DNA of 64,000 bases from an uncultured Methylococcaceae bacterium (GTDB lineage: Bacteria; Pseudomonadota; Gammaproteobacteria; Methylococcales; Methylomonadaceae), in assembly GCA_903945375.1 (NCBI GenBank), contig CAJAVP010000104.1, forward strand, positions 1-64,000, written 5' to 3'. This document shows positions 10,392 through 20,334 of this stretch, in pieces; within the stretch, counting starts at the first letter, position 1; each line of letters begins with the position of its first letter. The notes below the pieces were generated by a model. It was given only the letters and a program-made list of their open reading frames with translations. It was not told the DNA's origin and made no database searches. The translations under genes and the position numbers were made by a program.

Positions 10392-10970
10392 ATGAACGAT
10401 AAAAACAAAACCAATTCACAAATTGTTGTTTTGCACCCTATTCCATCTCATCAGCAATTAATAAAAGCAAACCGGTGGTTATTAAGCGGTGTGTTGTTCT
10501 TGATGGTTGTTATTTTTGTTGCAGGCTTATTTTTACTACCTTCTCAGGATTTTTTCAGCAGTTACCAAAAAATTACCGCTGCCGAGCGTATTGAAAGCAA
10601 TCCGGCACTATCCGCCGAGGTCAAGGTACTAAAAGGGCAATTTGTTGGCTTAGTGAGTGGCTCTATTGAAAGCAAACTGCGCTCATTGGAAGAAAGTTTG
10701 CGTAATGGCTCAGTGAATAATTCCTTAGGTACACTCGAAGATATTAAAAACGATGTTAAAGTCCTGCGGACTTACTCAGAACCCGTCCTCAAAGAAACGC
10801 CAGTAGACAGCCAACAACTACTGCGAGAAGTTGCAGAATTAAAGCGGCTAGTCTATTTAACATTTGCCTCTTGCGGCTTAATGTTAGCCGCCGTTGCAGG
10901 CATTTGGTTAAGAAGCGTTAAAAAATTACCCGCCAAGGAAGTAATTATCCGCTATTTAACAAGACGTTAA
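10392..10970 (+). CDS. Hypothetical membrane protein with coiled coil, two TM segments
   Basis: TM near residues 30-50 and near C-terminus; helical middle region. Confidence 0.7.
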   Translation: MNDKNKTNSQIVVLHPIPSHQQLIKANRWLLSGVLFLMVVIFVAGLFLLPSQDFFSSYQKITAAERIESNPALSAEVKVLKGQFVGLVSGSIESKLRSLEESLRNGSVNNSLGTLEDIKNDVKVLRTYSEPVLKETPVDSQQLLREVAELKRLVYLTFASCGLMLAAVAGIWLRSVKKLPAKEVIIRYLTRR

Positions 10971-10980
10971 ACACAAAAAA

Positions 10981-11012
10981 GCCGCCTCAATAAACGTGAG
11001 GCGGCTTTTTTT
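10981..11012. terminator. Bidirectional terminator between convergent genes
   Basis: AAAAAA-GCCGCCTCA-ataaacg-TGAGGCGGC-TTTTTTT. Confidence 0.9.
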
Positions 11013-11036
11013 ATACTGCAATGTTTAGAGTTAAAC

Positions 11037-11372
11037 TTATTTAGTCTCTAAATATTTGTATAACGCATCAACCGCTTGATCTTCACCGTAGCCTGCTTTT
11101 ACAACTGCATTGTTTTTCATGATTTCTTCAATCGCTTTTGGCATACCGCCTTTACCTTCTTTCAGGACGGTTTCAAATTTTGCGCGATCTAATTGACCCG
11201 CTTTGATTAAAACGGTCAATTGTGGGTTTGAAGCGATGTCATGGCAAGTGCCACAGCCACGACCAAATGCACGTTCATAAATCTTTTTACCAATTTCAAT
11301 CTGCTCATCAGCAAATGCTTGACCAGATAAAGCGACTAAAGCAAAACCTAACGTAATTAACGATTTTTTCAT
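11037..11372 (-). CDS. Small periplasmic c-type cytochrome
   Basis: Signal peptide (MKKSLITLGFALVALSGQAFA); one haem motif CGTCH. Confidence 0.88.
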   Translation of the reverse strand: MKKSLITLGFALVALSGQAFADEQIEIGKKIYERAFGRGCGTCHDIASNPQLTVLIKAGQLDRAKFETVLKEGKGGMPKAIEEIMKNNAVVKAGYGEDQAVDALYKYLETK

Positions 11373-11653
11373 GTTGACCTCTCTTGATGTAAAAAAGAGC
11401 TGTAGTTTTTAGAATAATAACAGCTCGGCTAAAAGTTAAACGGTGAAAGAATATGGAATTTGAGCGAAAAATTCAATGAATTTATTTTCTTCTTGTTGAT
11501 TTGGTTTTTTCATTGACTTCAGCAGATACATTTAAGTGCTTGTAATCCCAAGAAGGCGCTCACAAAATTTGCATCCAATGGGTAAGAAAATACAAATTGT
11601 GGAATAATACGCCGGTAGGCAATTACCTTTAATAAACTCATCGACAAACAACT

Positions 11654-13318
11654 ATGGCTCAATACATTTATTCCATGAATCGGGTAGGCAAGATTGTCCC
11701 CCCTAAAAAATATATTCTTAAAAATATATCCTTATCATTTTTTCCAGGCGCAAAAATTGGCGTGTTGGGTTTAAATGGCTCCGGTAAATCAACCTTGCTA
11801 AAAATTATGGCTGGGATTGATAAAGACATCGAAGGTGAGGCAATTCCGCAAAAAGGCATTCACATTGGCTATCTGGCGCAAGAGCCACAACTGGATCCCA
11901 ATAAAACCGTGCGTGGCAACGTCGAGGAAGCGGTTGCTGCGGTCAAAACCGCGTTGACTGATTTAGATGCCGTGTATGCCGCTTACGCTGATCCGGATGC
12001 TGATTTTGATAAACTCGCAGCCGATCAAGCGCGTCTGGAAGATGTTATCAATGCGCTGGATGGGCATAATTTAGAGCGCAAATTAGAAGTTGCAGCCGAT
12101 GCTTTGCGTCTGCCGGATTGGGATGCTGATGTTACCAAATTATCAGGAGGTGAAAAACGTCGTGTTGCCTTGTGCCGCTTGTTACTCTCCAACCCAGATA
12201 TGTTATTGCTAGATGAGCCAACTAACCATTTGGACGCAGAATCGGTGGCTTGGTTGGAACGTTTTTTACATGATTACACCGGCACCGTGGTGGCCGTTAC
12301 CCATGATCGCTACTTTCTTGATAATGTCGCCGGTTGGATTTTGGAACTGGATCGTGGCTCAGGCATTCCGTGGGAAGGTAATTACTCCAGCTGGTTAGAT
12401 CAAAAAAGTACCCGCTTGCTACAAGAAGAAAAACAAGAGTCTTCGCGACAAAAAGCCATGAAAGCCGAGTTAGAATGGGTACGTGCCAATCCCAAAGGTC
12501 GTCATGCCAAAAGTAAAGCGCGTCTAGCTCGTTTTGAGGAGCTTTCATCTGTCGATGTGCAAAAACGCAACGAAACTCAAGAGATTTATATTCCACCTGG
12601 TCCACGTTTGGGTGATGTCGTCATCGAAGCCAATAACATCAGCAAAGGTTTTGGGAATCGCCTGTTAATTAGTGAATTAAGCTTCAAATTACCACCCGGT
12701 GGAATTGTCGGTATCATCGGGCCAAACGGTGCAGGTAAGACCACCTTATTCCGCATGATGGCGGGCTTAGAGCAACCGGACTCTGGAACATTGAACATGG
12801 GACAGACGGTACAATTGGCGTATGTCGATCAATTACGTGATGACATGGATGCCAATAAAACGGTTTGGGAAGAAATCTCTGATGGTTTGGACATGATTAC
12901 TGTGGGCAAATATGAAACGCCATCACGCGCCTATATTGGACGTTTTAACTTTAAAGGTGGCGATCAGCAAAAGCGTATTGGCGATTTATCCGGCGGTGAG
13001 CGTAATCGCGTGCATTTAGCCAAATTGCTCAAAGCGGGTGGCAATGTCTTGTTGCTTGACGAACCGACCAATGATTTAGATGTTGAAACACTACGCGCAT
13101 TAGAAGAAGCACTATTGGCATTCCCAGGCTGTGCGGTGGTTATTTCGCATGATCGCTGGTTTTTAGACCGCATCGCTACCCACATTTTAGCGTTTGAAGG
13201 CGATAGTCAAGTCGTTTGGTTTGAAGGCAATTATGAGGAATATGAAGCGGATCGTCATCGTCGCTTGGGTACGGATGCCGATCAGCCCCATCGTCTGAAA
13301 TACAAAAAATTGTCTTAA
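11654..13318 (+). CDS. ettA: Energy-dependent translational throttle protein (ABC-F)
   Basis: Two ABC cassettes with linker; [39 protein letters not shown] start typical of EttA. Confidence 0.95.
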   Translation: MAQYIYSMNRVGKIVPPKKYILKNISLSFFPGAKIGVLGLNGSGKSTLLKIMAGIDKDIEGEAIPQKGIHIGYLAQEPQLDPNKTVRGNVEEAVAAVKTALTDLDAVYAAYADPDADFDKLAADQARLEDVINALDGHNLERKLEVAADALRLPDWDADVTKLSGGEKRRVALCRLLLSNPDMLLLDEPTNHLDAESVAWLERFLHDYTGTVVAVTHDRYFLDNVAGWILELDRGSGIPWEGNYSSWLDQKSTRLLQEEKQESSRQKAMKAELEWVRANPKGRHAKSKARLARFEELSSVDVQKRNETQEIYIPPGPRLGDVVIEANNISKGFGNRLLISELSFKLPPGGIVGIIGPNGAGKTTLFRMMAGLEQPDSGTLNMGQTVQLAYVDQLRDDMDANKTVWEEISDGLDMITVGKYETPSRAYIGRFNFKGGDQQKRIGDLSGGERNRVHLAKLLKAGGNVLLLDEPTNDLDVETLRALEEALLAFPGCAVVISHDRWFLDRIATHILAFEGDSQVVWFEGNYEEYEADRHRRLGTDADQPHRLKYKKLS

Positions 13319-13329
13319 ATCAATAAGCC

Positions 13330-13406
13330 TTCCATACCATCAAGTTAATTTGTAGCGTGACTGCACTCCGCTTATCACGCTATACACAAACTTGATGGTA
13401 ATGGAA
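13330..13406. repeat. Long imperfect inverted repeat (two nested stems)
   Basis: TTCCATACCATCAAGTT...AACTTGATGGTAATGGAA enclosing TAGCGTGA...TCACGCTA. Confidence 0.8.
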
Positions 13407-13471
13407 CGCTGACCGGGTAAGCGGCTATAAACCTCTCAAAACCTTGCCCCCTATTCTACCCACGTTCATTT

Positions 13472-16117
13472 ATGTCATTAAAAAACCAAACTCAAAACTT
13501 GCTCAGTCGTTGGGGAAATTGGAGTCTCAATAATCCAGCCATTCTGCTCTTGTTCATCGTGCTGATTGTGTTCAGTGCTTGGCAATATACCGCAAATAAT
13601 CTCAGCATCAATACTGACACCACGGAACTAGTCGCACCGGATGCACCGTTTCAACAAAATCGTCGTATTTTTGAAAAGCAATTTCCGCAGGATATGCGTA
13701 CGATTTTGTTGGTACTCGAATCTGAGACACCCGAACTAAGCAAAGCGGCGGCGACACGTTTGAGTCGTATCTTGGCAACGGATCAGCAACATTTTGATTC
13801 GGTTTATACACCCAATGATAATGCTTTTTTTCGTCAGAATGGCTTGTTATATCTGGATAGCGACGCACTACAAAACTTATCTGCAACTCTGGCAGAGGCG
13901 CAGCCGTTTATTGGTAGGATTGCTGAAGAAACCCATTTGAGCGGTTTTTTTTCGATTCTGGATGAAGCCTTAGCCAATGCTCATGGCAAGGATAAGCTGC
14001 CAATGGATTTACCCGCCTTGGTTAATCGCGTTTCCAAAGCCCTGCACGCGGCATTGAATAACGACAAGACCATGCTGTCATGGGAAGAATTGATTGCTGA
14101 TAAAACCATTGCCCCTAAAAACAGCTTTATCATTATTCGCCCTAAACTCGATTACAGCCAAATACGTCCGGCTGAAACAGCGATTAATGCGATAAAAAAA
14201 GCCGTTGCAGATGTTCAAGAACCCGGTCTACCTGAAGTTAAAGTTTGGATAACCGGAGAGGTTGGGCTGGAAGATGACGAATTATCCGGCATGAGTACCG
14301 GCACATTTACCGCCAGTTTGTTTTCAGTGGTGTTAGTGCTGGGTATTTTGCTATTGGCGTATCGCTCCGTTTTTCTCACACTGGCTACTTTGATTACCTT
14401 GGCCTTGGGTATGATTTTGTGTGGTGCATTTGCAGCGGCTGCCGTAAAGCAACTCAACTTAATCTCAGTAGCATTTGCCGTGTCCAATATCGGTTTGGGT
14501 GTGGAATATGCCATTCATTTTTGTCTGCGATATCGAGACAATTTAGGCCATCACATCAGTCGTGATCGGGCAATACGCAGCACATTACTATCAACCAGCC
14601 CTTCCTTGTTACTGTGTGCCGGTACAACGGCGATTGGTTTGTATGCATTCATTCCAACCGATTATCAAGGCGTTTCAGAGTTAGGTTTATTAGCGGGCAC
14701 GAGTTTGTTTATTTGCCTCTTTGTCACCTTAACGGTTTTGCCCGTCCTGTTAAAGCTCATTCCGGTACAACTCTCGTATTTACCCGTAACTAATGACGGC
14801 GGTTTATTTAGATTGCCGGAAAGATTGGCGGCCTTTACTTTGCACTTTGCCAAGCCGATTGCCATTACTGTCGGCTTGCTTGCGGTGCTTTCATTGGCCT
14901 TGGTCACACAGGTACAGACGGATTTTAATCCGATAAATTTGCGTGATCCCAACACAGATTCGGTGATTGCGTTTAAAAATCTGGTTAAAGATAAAGACAG
15001 CACCCCCATGACGCTGACGATTTTGGCTAAAGATGCCAGTAAAGTGCCAGCAATTCAGCAACAACTCGCGGCATTACCGAGTGTTGATAAAACAGTCAGC
15101 CTATTTGATTTCATCCCTAGCAATCAAGACGAAAAACTCGCTATTATTGAAGAAATGGCTTTGACACTGGGTTTAACGATGAAAACCTTTCCACAGCTCA
15201 ATACACAGGACGACCCCTTACCCAGCATTACGCACTTATTACAAACTCTAGATAATGCCTTAGCTAACACTACAGAAGCTAAAGATATTAAGATATTACA
15301 AGGTTTTAAAGCGGAATTACAAGGTATGCAAACGGAATTAGGCAACCGTCAGCCTAGCACTCGTCGTCTATTGGTTGAACGGGTTGAGTCGGTGTTATTG
15401 GGCACATTACCGAGTGTGATGAATGATTTATTGAACGGCTTAGAAGCCAAGCCCGTTAGCCTAAAGGACTTGCCGCCTGATGTCAGTGAACGATGGTTGA
15501 GCAAAGACGGCTGGTATCGGATTCAAATCTTCCCCAAAAAAGATGTCAACGACTTGGTTCATTTGGAAGCCTTTATCACCGAAGTGCAATCGCTAGCCCC
15601 AGAAACGACTGATTTACCGATCATGTATTGGGAATCTATGAAAGCGGTTGTCGGCGCATTTGAGCAGGCTATTACTATTGCGTTGATAACTATTGCCTTG
15701 GTATTGATGGGTATCCGTCGTAATATCACGGACACTTTGCTGATTATGACCCCGTTAGTTTTAGCCGGCTTGTTTACGATGGCGAGTGCGGTGTTAACTC
15801 ATACGCCTATCAATTTTGCCAATATTATCGCTTTGCCTTTATTGCTGGGTTTTGGGGTTGATAATGGTATTCATATGGTTGAAAAACTGCGTCATTCCTT
15901 ATCTGAAGAGCAAAATATTTATCAATCCAGTACCGCTAGAGCCATGTTTTATGGCGCATTAACTACCAGTTCAAGCTTTGCGGGTTTAGCGTTTTCGCCG
16001 CATCAAGGCATTGCCAGTATGGGCTTAGTGATTACGATGGGGATTTTTTGGATTATGACCAGCACGTTTATTATTTTGCCCGCCTTAGGGAAATTGGTTT
16101 TGAAGCAAAGCCATTAA
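13472..16117 (+). CDS. hpnN: RND/MMPL transporter, hopanoid-associated HpnN-like
   Basis: Two MMPL/RND halves, NTDTTELVAPDAPFQQNRRIFEKQFP start, ~12 TM. Confidence 0.85.
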   Translation: MSLKNQTQNLLSRWGNWSLNNPAILLLFIVLIVFSAWQYTANNLSINTDTTELVAPDAPFQQNRRIFEKQFPQDMRTILLVLESETPELSKAAATRLSRILATDQQHFDSVYTPNDNAFFRQNGLLYLDSDALQNLSATLAEAQPFIGRIAEETHLSGFFSILDEALANAHGKDKLPMDLPALVNRVSKALHAALNNDKTMLSWEELIADKTIAPKNSFIIIRPKLDYSQIRPAETAINAIKKAVADVQEPGLPEVKVWITGEVGLEDDELSGMSTGTFTASLFSVVLVLGILLLAYRSVFLTLATLITLALGMILCGAFAAAAVKQLNLISVAFAVSNIGLGVEYAIHFCLRYRDNLGHHISRDRAIRSTLLSTSPSLLLCAGTTAIGLYAFIPTDYQGVSELGLLAGTSLFICLFVTLTVLPVLLKLIPVQLSYLPVTNDGGLFRLPERLAAFTLHFAKPIAITVGLLAVLSLALVTQVQTDFNPINLRDPNTDSVIAFKNLVKDKDSTPMTLTILAKDASKVPAIQQQLAALPSVDKTVSLFDFIPSNQDEKLAIIEEMALTLGLTMKTFPQLNTQDDPLPSITHLLQTLDNALANTTEAKDIKILQGFKAELQGMQTELGNRQPSTRRLLVERVESVLLGTLPSVMNDLLNGLEAKPVSLKDLPPDVSERWLSKDGWYRIQIFPKKDVNDLVHLEAFITEVQSLAPETTDLPIMYWESMKAVVGAFEQAITIALITIALVLMGIRRNITDTLLIMTPLVLAGLFTMASAVLTHTPINFANIIALPLLLGFGVDNGIHMVEKLRHSLSEEQNIYQSSTARAMFYGALTTSSSFAGLAFSPHQGIASMGLVITMGIFWIMTSTFIILPALGKLVLKQSH

Positions 16118-16125
16118 AAGCAAAA

Positions 16126-16189
16126 GCCACTCCTAGGCAAGCATGGGAGTGGCTTCTGCATTAATAAGGTGGGCAAAAGCCTGCCCACC
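16126..16189. terminator. Two tandem hairpins between convergent genes
   Basis: GCCACTCC...GGGAGTGGC (16126-16153) and GGTGGGCA...TGCCCACC (16168-16189). Confidence 0.65.
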
Positions 16190-16196
16190 CTACGAC

Positions 16197-19100
16197 TTAA
16201 GCAACCAAGAAATTAGCTTCAGTCAAGGCTAAACCGGTTGGTATTAATAGCGCCACTTCAACCGCAGGATTTGCTCCATTAGCATCCGCATCGTATGACA
16301 ATGAACCGGTGACACTGTTGTACAGTAAGAAGTCATTGGTATCTAAGGCAAGCACATTTTCCGTACCAATCACTAAGTTATCCGCCAAAATAGGATTACT
16401 CAAAGAGGTAAACGCGGCACTGGCGAAGCTGATAATGTCAATATCAGCAATCGAGAAGTCCCTAATCTCGGTCAAGCTGGAGGTATTGGCTAAAACAAAC
16501 GTATCTTGACCCGCACCACCGGTAACCGTTGTGTTAACAGAGGTGTCGATTACAATCGTATCATTACCTGGGCCAGCATCAATGCTGTCATTGCTAGCAC
16601 CTGAGGCAAACGTGTCATTACCTGCACCGCCCGATAAGCTATCGCCAAGCGTGTCAGTACCGCCTGTGATGGTATCGTTACCGTCGCCAGCAGCCACCGT
16701 GTCTGAACCCGTACCTGCTGTCACCGTATCATCACCCACACCGCCTGTTACTGAATCATCACCTGCGCCACCATCAATGCTGTCACCCGTGCTATCGGTA
16801 CCGCCAGTAATCGTATCATTACCGTCACCTGCGACTACCGTATCACTGCCTGAACCGGTAGTAATCGTGTCATCACCAATGCCACCTATCACGGAATCAT
16901 TACCTGCACCGGTATCGATATTGTCGCCAGTGCTATCAGTACCACCAGTAATCGTATCGTTACCATCACCCGCAATAACTGTGTCACTACCAGAGCCGGT
17001 GGAAATGCTGTCATTACCCGTTCCAGCAACAATCGTATCGTCGCCTGCGCTACTGCTGATGGTGTCATTACCTGAACCCGCATTGACACTGTCACCAAGT
17101 ATATCCGTACCGCCAACGATAACGTCATTACCTGCACCAGAACTCAGCGTATCTGAACCCGTACCTGCACTCAGCGTATCGTTACTGCCACCGCCCGTAA
17201 CGGAGTCATTGCCATCACCACCGGCTAAGCTGTCGCCCAGTTTATCTGTACCGCCGGTAATTGTGTCATTACCCGCACCGGCATCAACGCTATCAGCACC
17301 CGTTCCGGCACTAATCGTGTCATTACCTGCGCCACCATCGACGGAATCATTACCTGCACCGGCGTTGAGTTTATCACCGATGCTATCTGTACCACCCATG
17401 ATCGTATCATTACCAGAACCACCATTGGCGGTATCTTTACCGTTACCCAGTTCAAGAACATCACCGCCATTACCACCGGTTTCAGAATCATTACCTGCGC
17501 CGCCTGATAAGGTGTCGCCGAGTTTGTCACTGCCAGCAACAATCGTATCATTACCCGCACCGCCTTCAACAGAATCTGCACCACTGCCGAGTTTGATTGT
17601 GTCATTACCGGCTGCGCCCGTAATCGTGTCATCACCCGCACCCGCATCAAGTTTGTCGCCTTGGGTATCGGTATCGTCACCGCCTGTTATGACATCGTTG
17701 CCCTCGCCACCAAACAAGGAATCTCGACCCGTGCCACCTGAAACGGTGTCATTACCGGTATCACCGCTCACGGTATCATTGCCTACACCGCCGTAGGTGT
17801 AATCATTACCCTCGCCACCACCCACGCTATCATTGCCGGCATCACCCGACACAATGTCATTACCATTACCGGCATTTACACTGTCATTGCCATCACCGGC
17901 TTCGCTGTAATCATTGGTATCGCCGCCGACTAACACATCAGAGGTTGCTGTTGCGCCAGCAATATCGTGCATTAAACCGGCTTGTGCGGTGGCATCGGCA
18001 CGCATTAACGCGACTTCACGGTCTGAGAATTGATTTAAGGTATGCAGATTAGTCAAGAATATAGCCGAATCCAAAACATGGTCGTTGGTATCCGCTATTG
18101 AGATAGTGATATTGTGTGTGGTTAGGTTGGTATCTAACGGCGCTAATACATTGATGCTATCACTCATACCGTTGAACTCAGTCGCGATAGCACTTGAGGT
18201 TTTGCCCGCGTTTTGCGTGTTGGCATGGAAATAACCCGCATCCACATTGGCTTGTGTCACGCTGAGTAAAGTATCGGCTTTGGTTGGATCAAAATAGGCG
18301 AAATTGATACCATCGACAGTGATCGTCGCACCATCCACATATTGGTTAGCAAACAGTGGAAATTCTTCAGAACCAAACATCAGGTTGAAATCAACGGTGT
18401 TGGATGTGCTGGTAAAGTCAAACGACAAAGTAGCGGCATCGTAAACTTTTTTAATGGGGGCTAAAAAGCCTGCATCACCTAATTGGAAGTCATTTAGTTT
18501 ATTTTGTGCGCTGACTAAATCACTCACCGCTGTAAAAACATCTTGGTTAAAACCTAGAGCATCATTCCCTTGCATTCTGGATACAAAGCTCTGTTTGCTA
18601 CCAATATAGTTAGACCAATTTTTAATAATTTCTTTCGGGTCTGTTGAAGAGGCGCCTTGGTATTGGTTAAAACCTTGTTTTAAAACATCTGCACTACCAG
18701 TGCTGATGAAAATACCTTGATTGCTTTCACCTATAAAATTACTAACAGTAGCCGCTTGTTTATCTGTTCCGCTGTAAGTTGCATTGGTTATTTGAATGTT
18801 ATCAGGATCAAAGTTGAAGGCATTGGCTAAAGCACCGCCATCTTTTGTGATCGTGTAAGTCGTCACTGGTGGTTTGTTTTCAACAGCAGATAAGGATAAA
18901 TCGTAAGTGGCAATACTATCTGAGTTAGTGGTATTTACTAAGCTGGCATCAACCCAGTAAGTACCAATCGGTAAATCGGCGATGACTGAATCCGCGCCAG
19001 AGGCGTGATTGCTACCGTCAATCCAGTTATTGCCAGAATCGTATAAGCCAAGATTGACGTCAGTTTGTGCATCACCGGTCAGATTGATAGTAACCGTGCT

Positions 19101-19628
19101 GGGTGTCGCTAAGGTGAACGAATAACCATCATGACTATCGTCCGTGCTGTCGTTAAAGCCTTTATGGGTTAATGACAGGTTATGTTCTGGCAAATTAGTG
19201 GTGGTAATATCTGTGCCAACGTTTAAAGCACCTAAGCCGAAGGTATTGCTCATGCCAAAATCAGAGAAATCCAGATACGGTGCGATCACGGGCACCGGAA
19301 TCGAATTAATATCTAAGGTGTAGTTGATATTGCCATAGAACGGTGCAACAGACAGCATGTAATCGCCTGCTTGCAAAACCGTATTAATGCTGTCAACACC
19401 CGCACCCGTAGACGCACCGATTGAAATATAAGCACTGTTAAGGATCAGTTGGTACAAGTATAAATCTGCATTACCCGTGCTGGAGTCAGAGGGGGTCAGC
19501 GTGAAATTGAAAGTCGTGTCTTTATCGACGGTAAACGTATAGTAATCGTTAGGGTCAACCGCCCCTCCGCTTACATCATCGTTATGGGTGTAAGAAGTAG
19601 ATAACGGGTTTAAGTTTAATGTACTCAT
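16197..19628 (-). CDS. RTX (haemolysin-type Ca-binding repeat) protein with N-terminal PPC-like and choice-of-anchor-L-like regions
   Basis: Many GGxGxDxxx nonapeptides; ATYSGTDKQAATVSNFIGESNQGIFISTG...FMFGSEEFP-like anchor region; C-terminal acidic/hydrophobic tail typical of type I secretion substrates. Confidence 0.88.
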   Translation of the reverse strand: MSTLNLNPLSTSYTHNDDVSGGAVDPNDYYTFTVDKDTTFNFTLTPSDSSTGNADLYLYQLILNSAYISIGASTGAGVDSINTVLQAGDYMLSVAPFYGNINYTLDINSIPVPVIAPYLDFSDFGMSNTFGLGALNVGTDITTTNLPEHNLSLTHKGFNDSTDDSHDGYSFTLATPSTVTINLTGDAQTDVNLGLYDSGNNWIDGSNHASGADSVIADLPIGTYWVDASLVNTTNSDSIATYDLSLSAVENKPPVTTYTITKDGGALANAFNFDPDNIQITNATYSGTDKQAATVSNFIGESNQGIFISTGSADVLKQGFNQYQGASSTDPKEIIKNWSNYIGSKQSFVSRMQGNDALGFNQDVFTAVSDLVSAQNKLNDFQLGDAGFLAPIKKVYDAATLSFDFTSTSNTVDFNLMFGSEEFPLFANQYVDGATITVDGINFAYFDPTKADTLLSVTQANVDAGYFHANTQNAGKTSSAIATEFNGMSDSINVLAPLDTNLTTHNITISIADTNDHVLDSAIFLTNLHTLNQFSDREVALMRADATAQAGLMHDIAGATATSDVLVGGDTNDYSEAGDGNDSVNAGNGNDIVSGDAGNDSVGGGEGNDYTYGGVGNDTVSGDTGNDTVSGGTGRDSLFGGEGNDVITGGDDTDTQGDKLDAGAGDDTITGAAGNDTIKLGSGADSVEGGAGNDTIVAGSDKLGDTLSGGAGNDSETGGNGGDVLELGNGKDTANGGSGNDTIMGGTDSIGDKLNAGAGNDSVDGGAGNDTISAGTGADSVDAGAGNDTITGGTDKLGDSLAGGDGNDSVTGGGSNDTLSAGTGSDTLSSGAGNDVIVGGTDILGDSVNAGSGNDTISSSAGDDTIVAGTGNDSISTGSGSDTVIAGDGNDTITGGTDSTGDNIDTGAGNDSVIGGIGDDTITTGSGSDTVVAGDGNDTITGGTDSTGDSIDGGAGDDSVTGGVGDDTVTAGTGSDTVAAGDGNDTITGGTDTLGDSLSGGAGNDTFASGASNDSIDAGPGNDTIVIDTSVNTTVTGGAGQDTFVLANTSSLTEIRDFSIADIDIISFASAAFTSLSNPILADNLVIGTENVLALDTNDFLLYNSVTGSLSYDADANGANPAVEVALLIPTGLALTEANFLVA
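16640..17690 (-). repeat. Coding higher-order tandem repeat, 47 aa (141 bp) period
   Basis: Recurring GGTDxxGDxxxxGxGNDSxxGGxGxDTxxxGxGxDxxxxGxGNDTIT unit, about 7-8 copies. Confidence 0.85.
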
Positions 19629-19764
19629 CGTTAGTGTCCTGTCGTTTTATAAGGTGGTTTAGGAATTAGAGAGTCGAAGCAAACAATTTAGGTGGATATT
19701 CACCCTGCCCTTGCGTAGTACGGACTGAATCATCACCTAGTTAAGCGAGTCTAGCAGAGAAAAC

Positions 19765-19789
19765 TTTTGCTTGGATACCGCAAGCAAAA
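19765..19789. promoter_or_regulatory. Inverted repeat upstream of the RTX gene
   Basis: TTTTGCTTG-GATACCG-CAAGCAAAA, 9-bp perfect arms. Confidence 0.4.
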
Positions 19790-20334
19790 TCAAACTAACG
19801 TTATGTAGATCTTAAGGAAACATATAATCCGCGTTAGTTGGTCGTAAATTTACACGGTAAGGCGGAAGTTGTACAGATATGCTGTTAGCTGCACCTCATG
19901 CTTGAGTTGTCTCCGCAAGCGCTAGGCGCTCTAAAAGCGAATGATTCAACTAGCAGGTGCTTAACGACGATTCTTTTGTGATATAAAAAAATAATATTTT
20001 ATTATCAATAGATTGAGATTTTATAGTAATGAATAGCCAGTTATTGCGTTGAGACAATAGAGCGCTAAATCGGAAGCTTTATCAGATGGCGGTTTAACTT
20101 TTAAGAAGGCTCTTTAGGTCATAAATCACAAAAGTTTTAGGCACTTTTACGGAGTCCAATCGCTTCAGCTGTTTTATTTCAATCGCCAAAAAGACTGTAA
20201 ACGTATTCTTTTTATTCCCTCTCTTTAGCAAAGAGGGCTACCAACGTAAATTAAGGAGAGCTTGCGTCATAGTCTATTCACGCTGTCCCGTGCTAAGTGA
20301 GTAGCCGACACTGGCAATTAAAGACTGTACAATC

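Noticed and set aside
16531-17796. 421-aa plus-strand ORF rich in Pro/Ser/Val opposite the RTX repeats
   Set aside because: Antisense shadow of the repetitive GGxGxDxxx coding sequence; composition simply mirrors the repeat, and there is no independent start-site support.
16197-19628. RTX repeats considered as a CRISPR-like array
   Set aside because: Repeats are degenerate, contiguous and in frame with a coding protein; there are no unique spacers and no cas genes.
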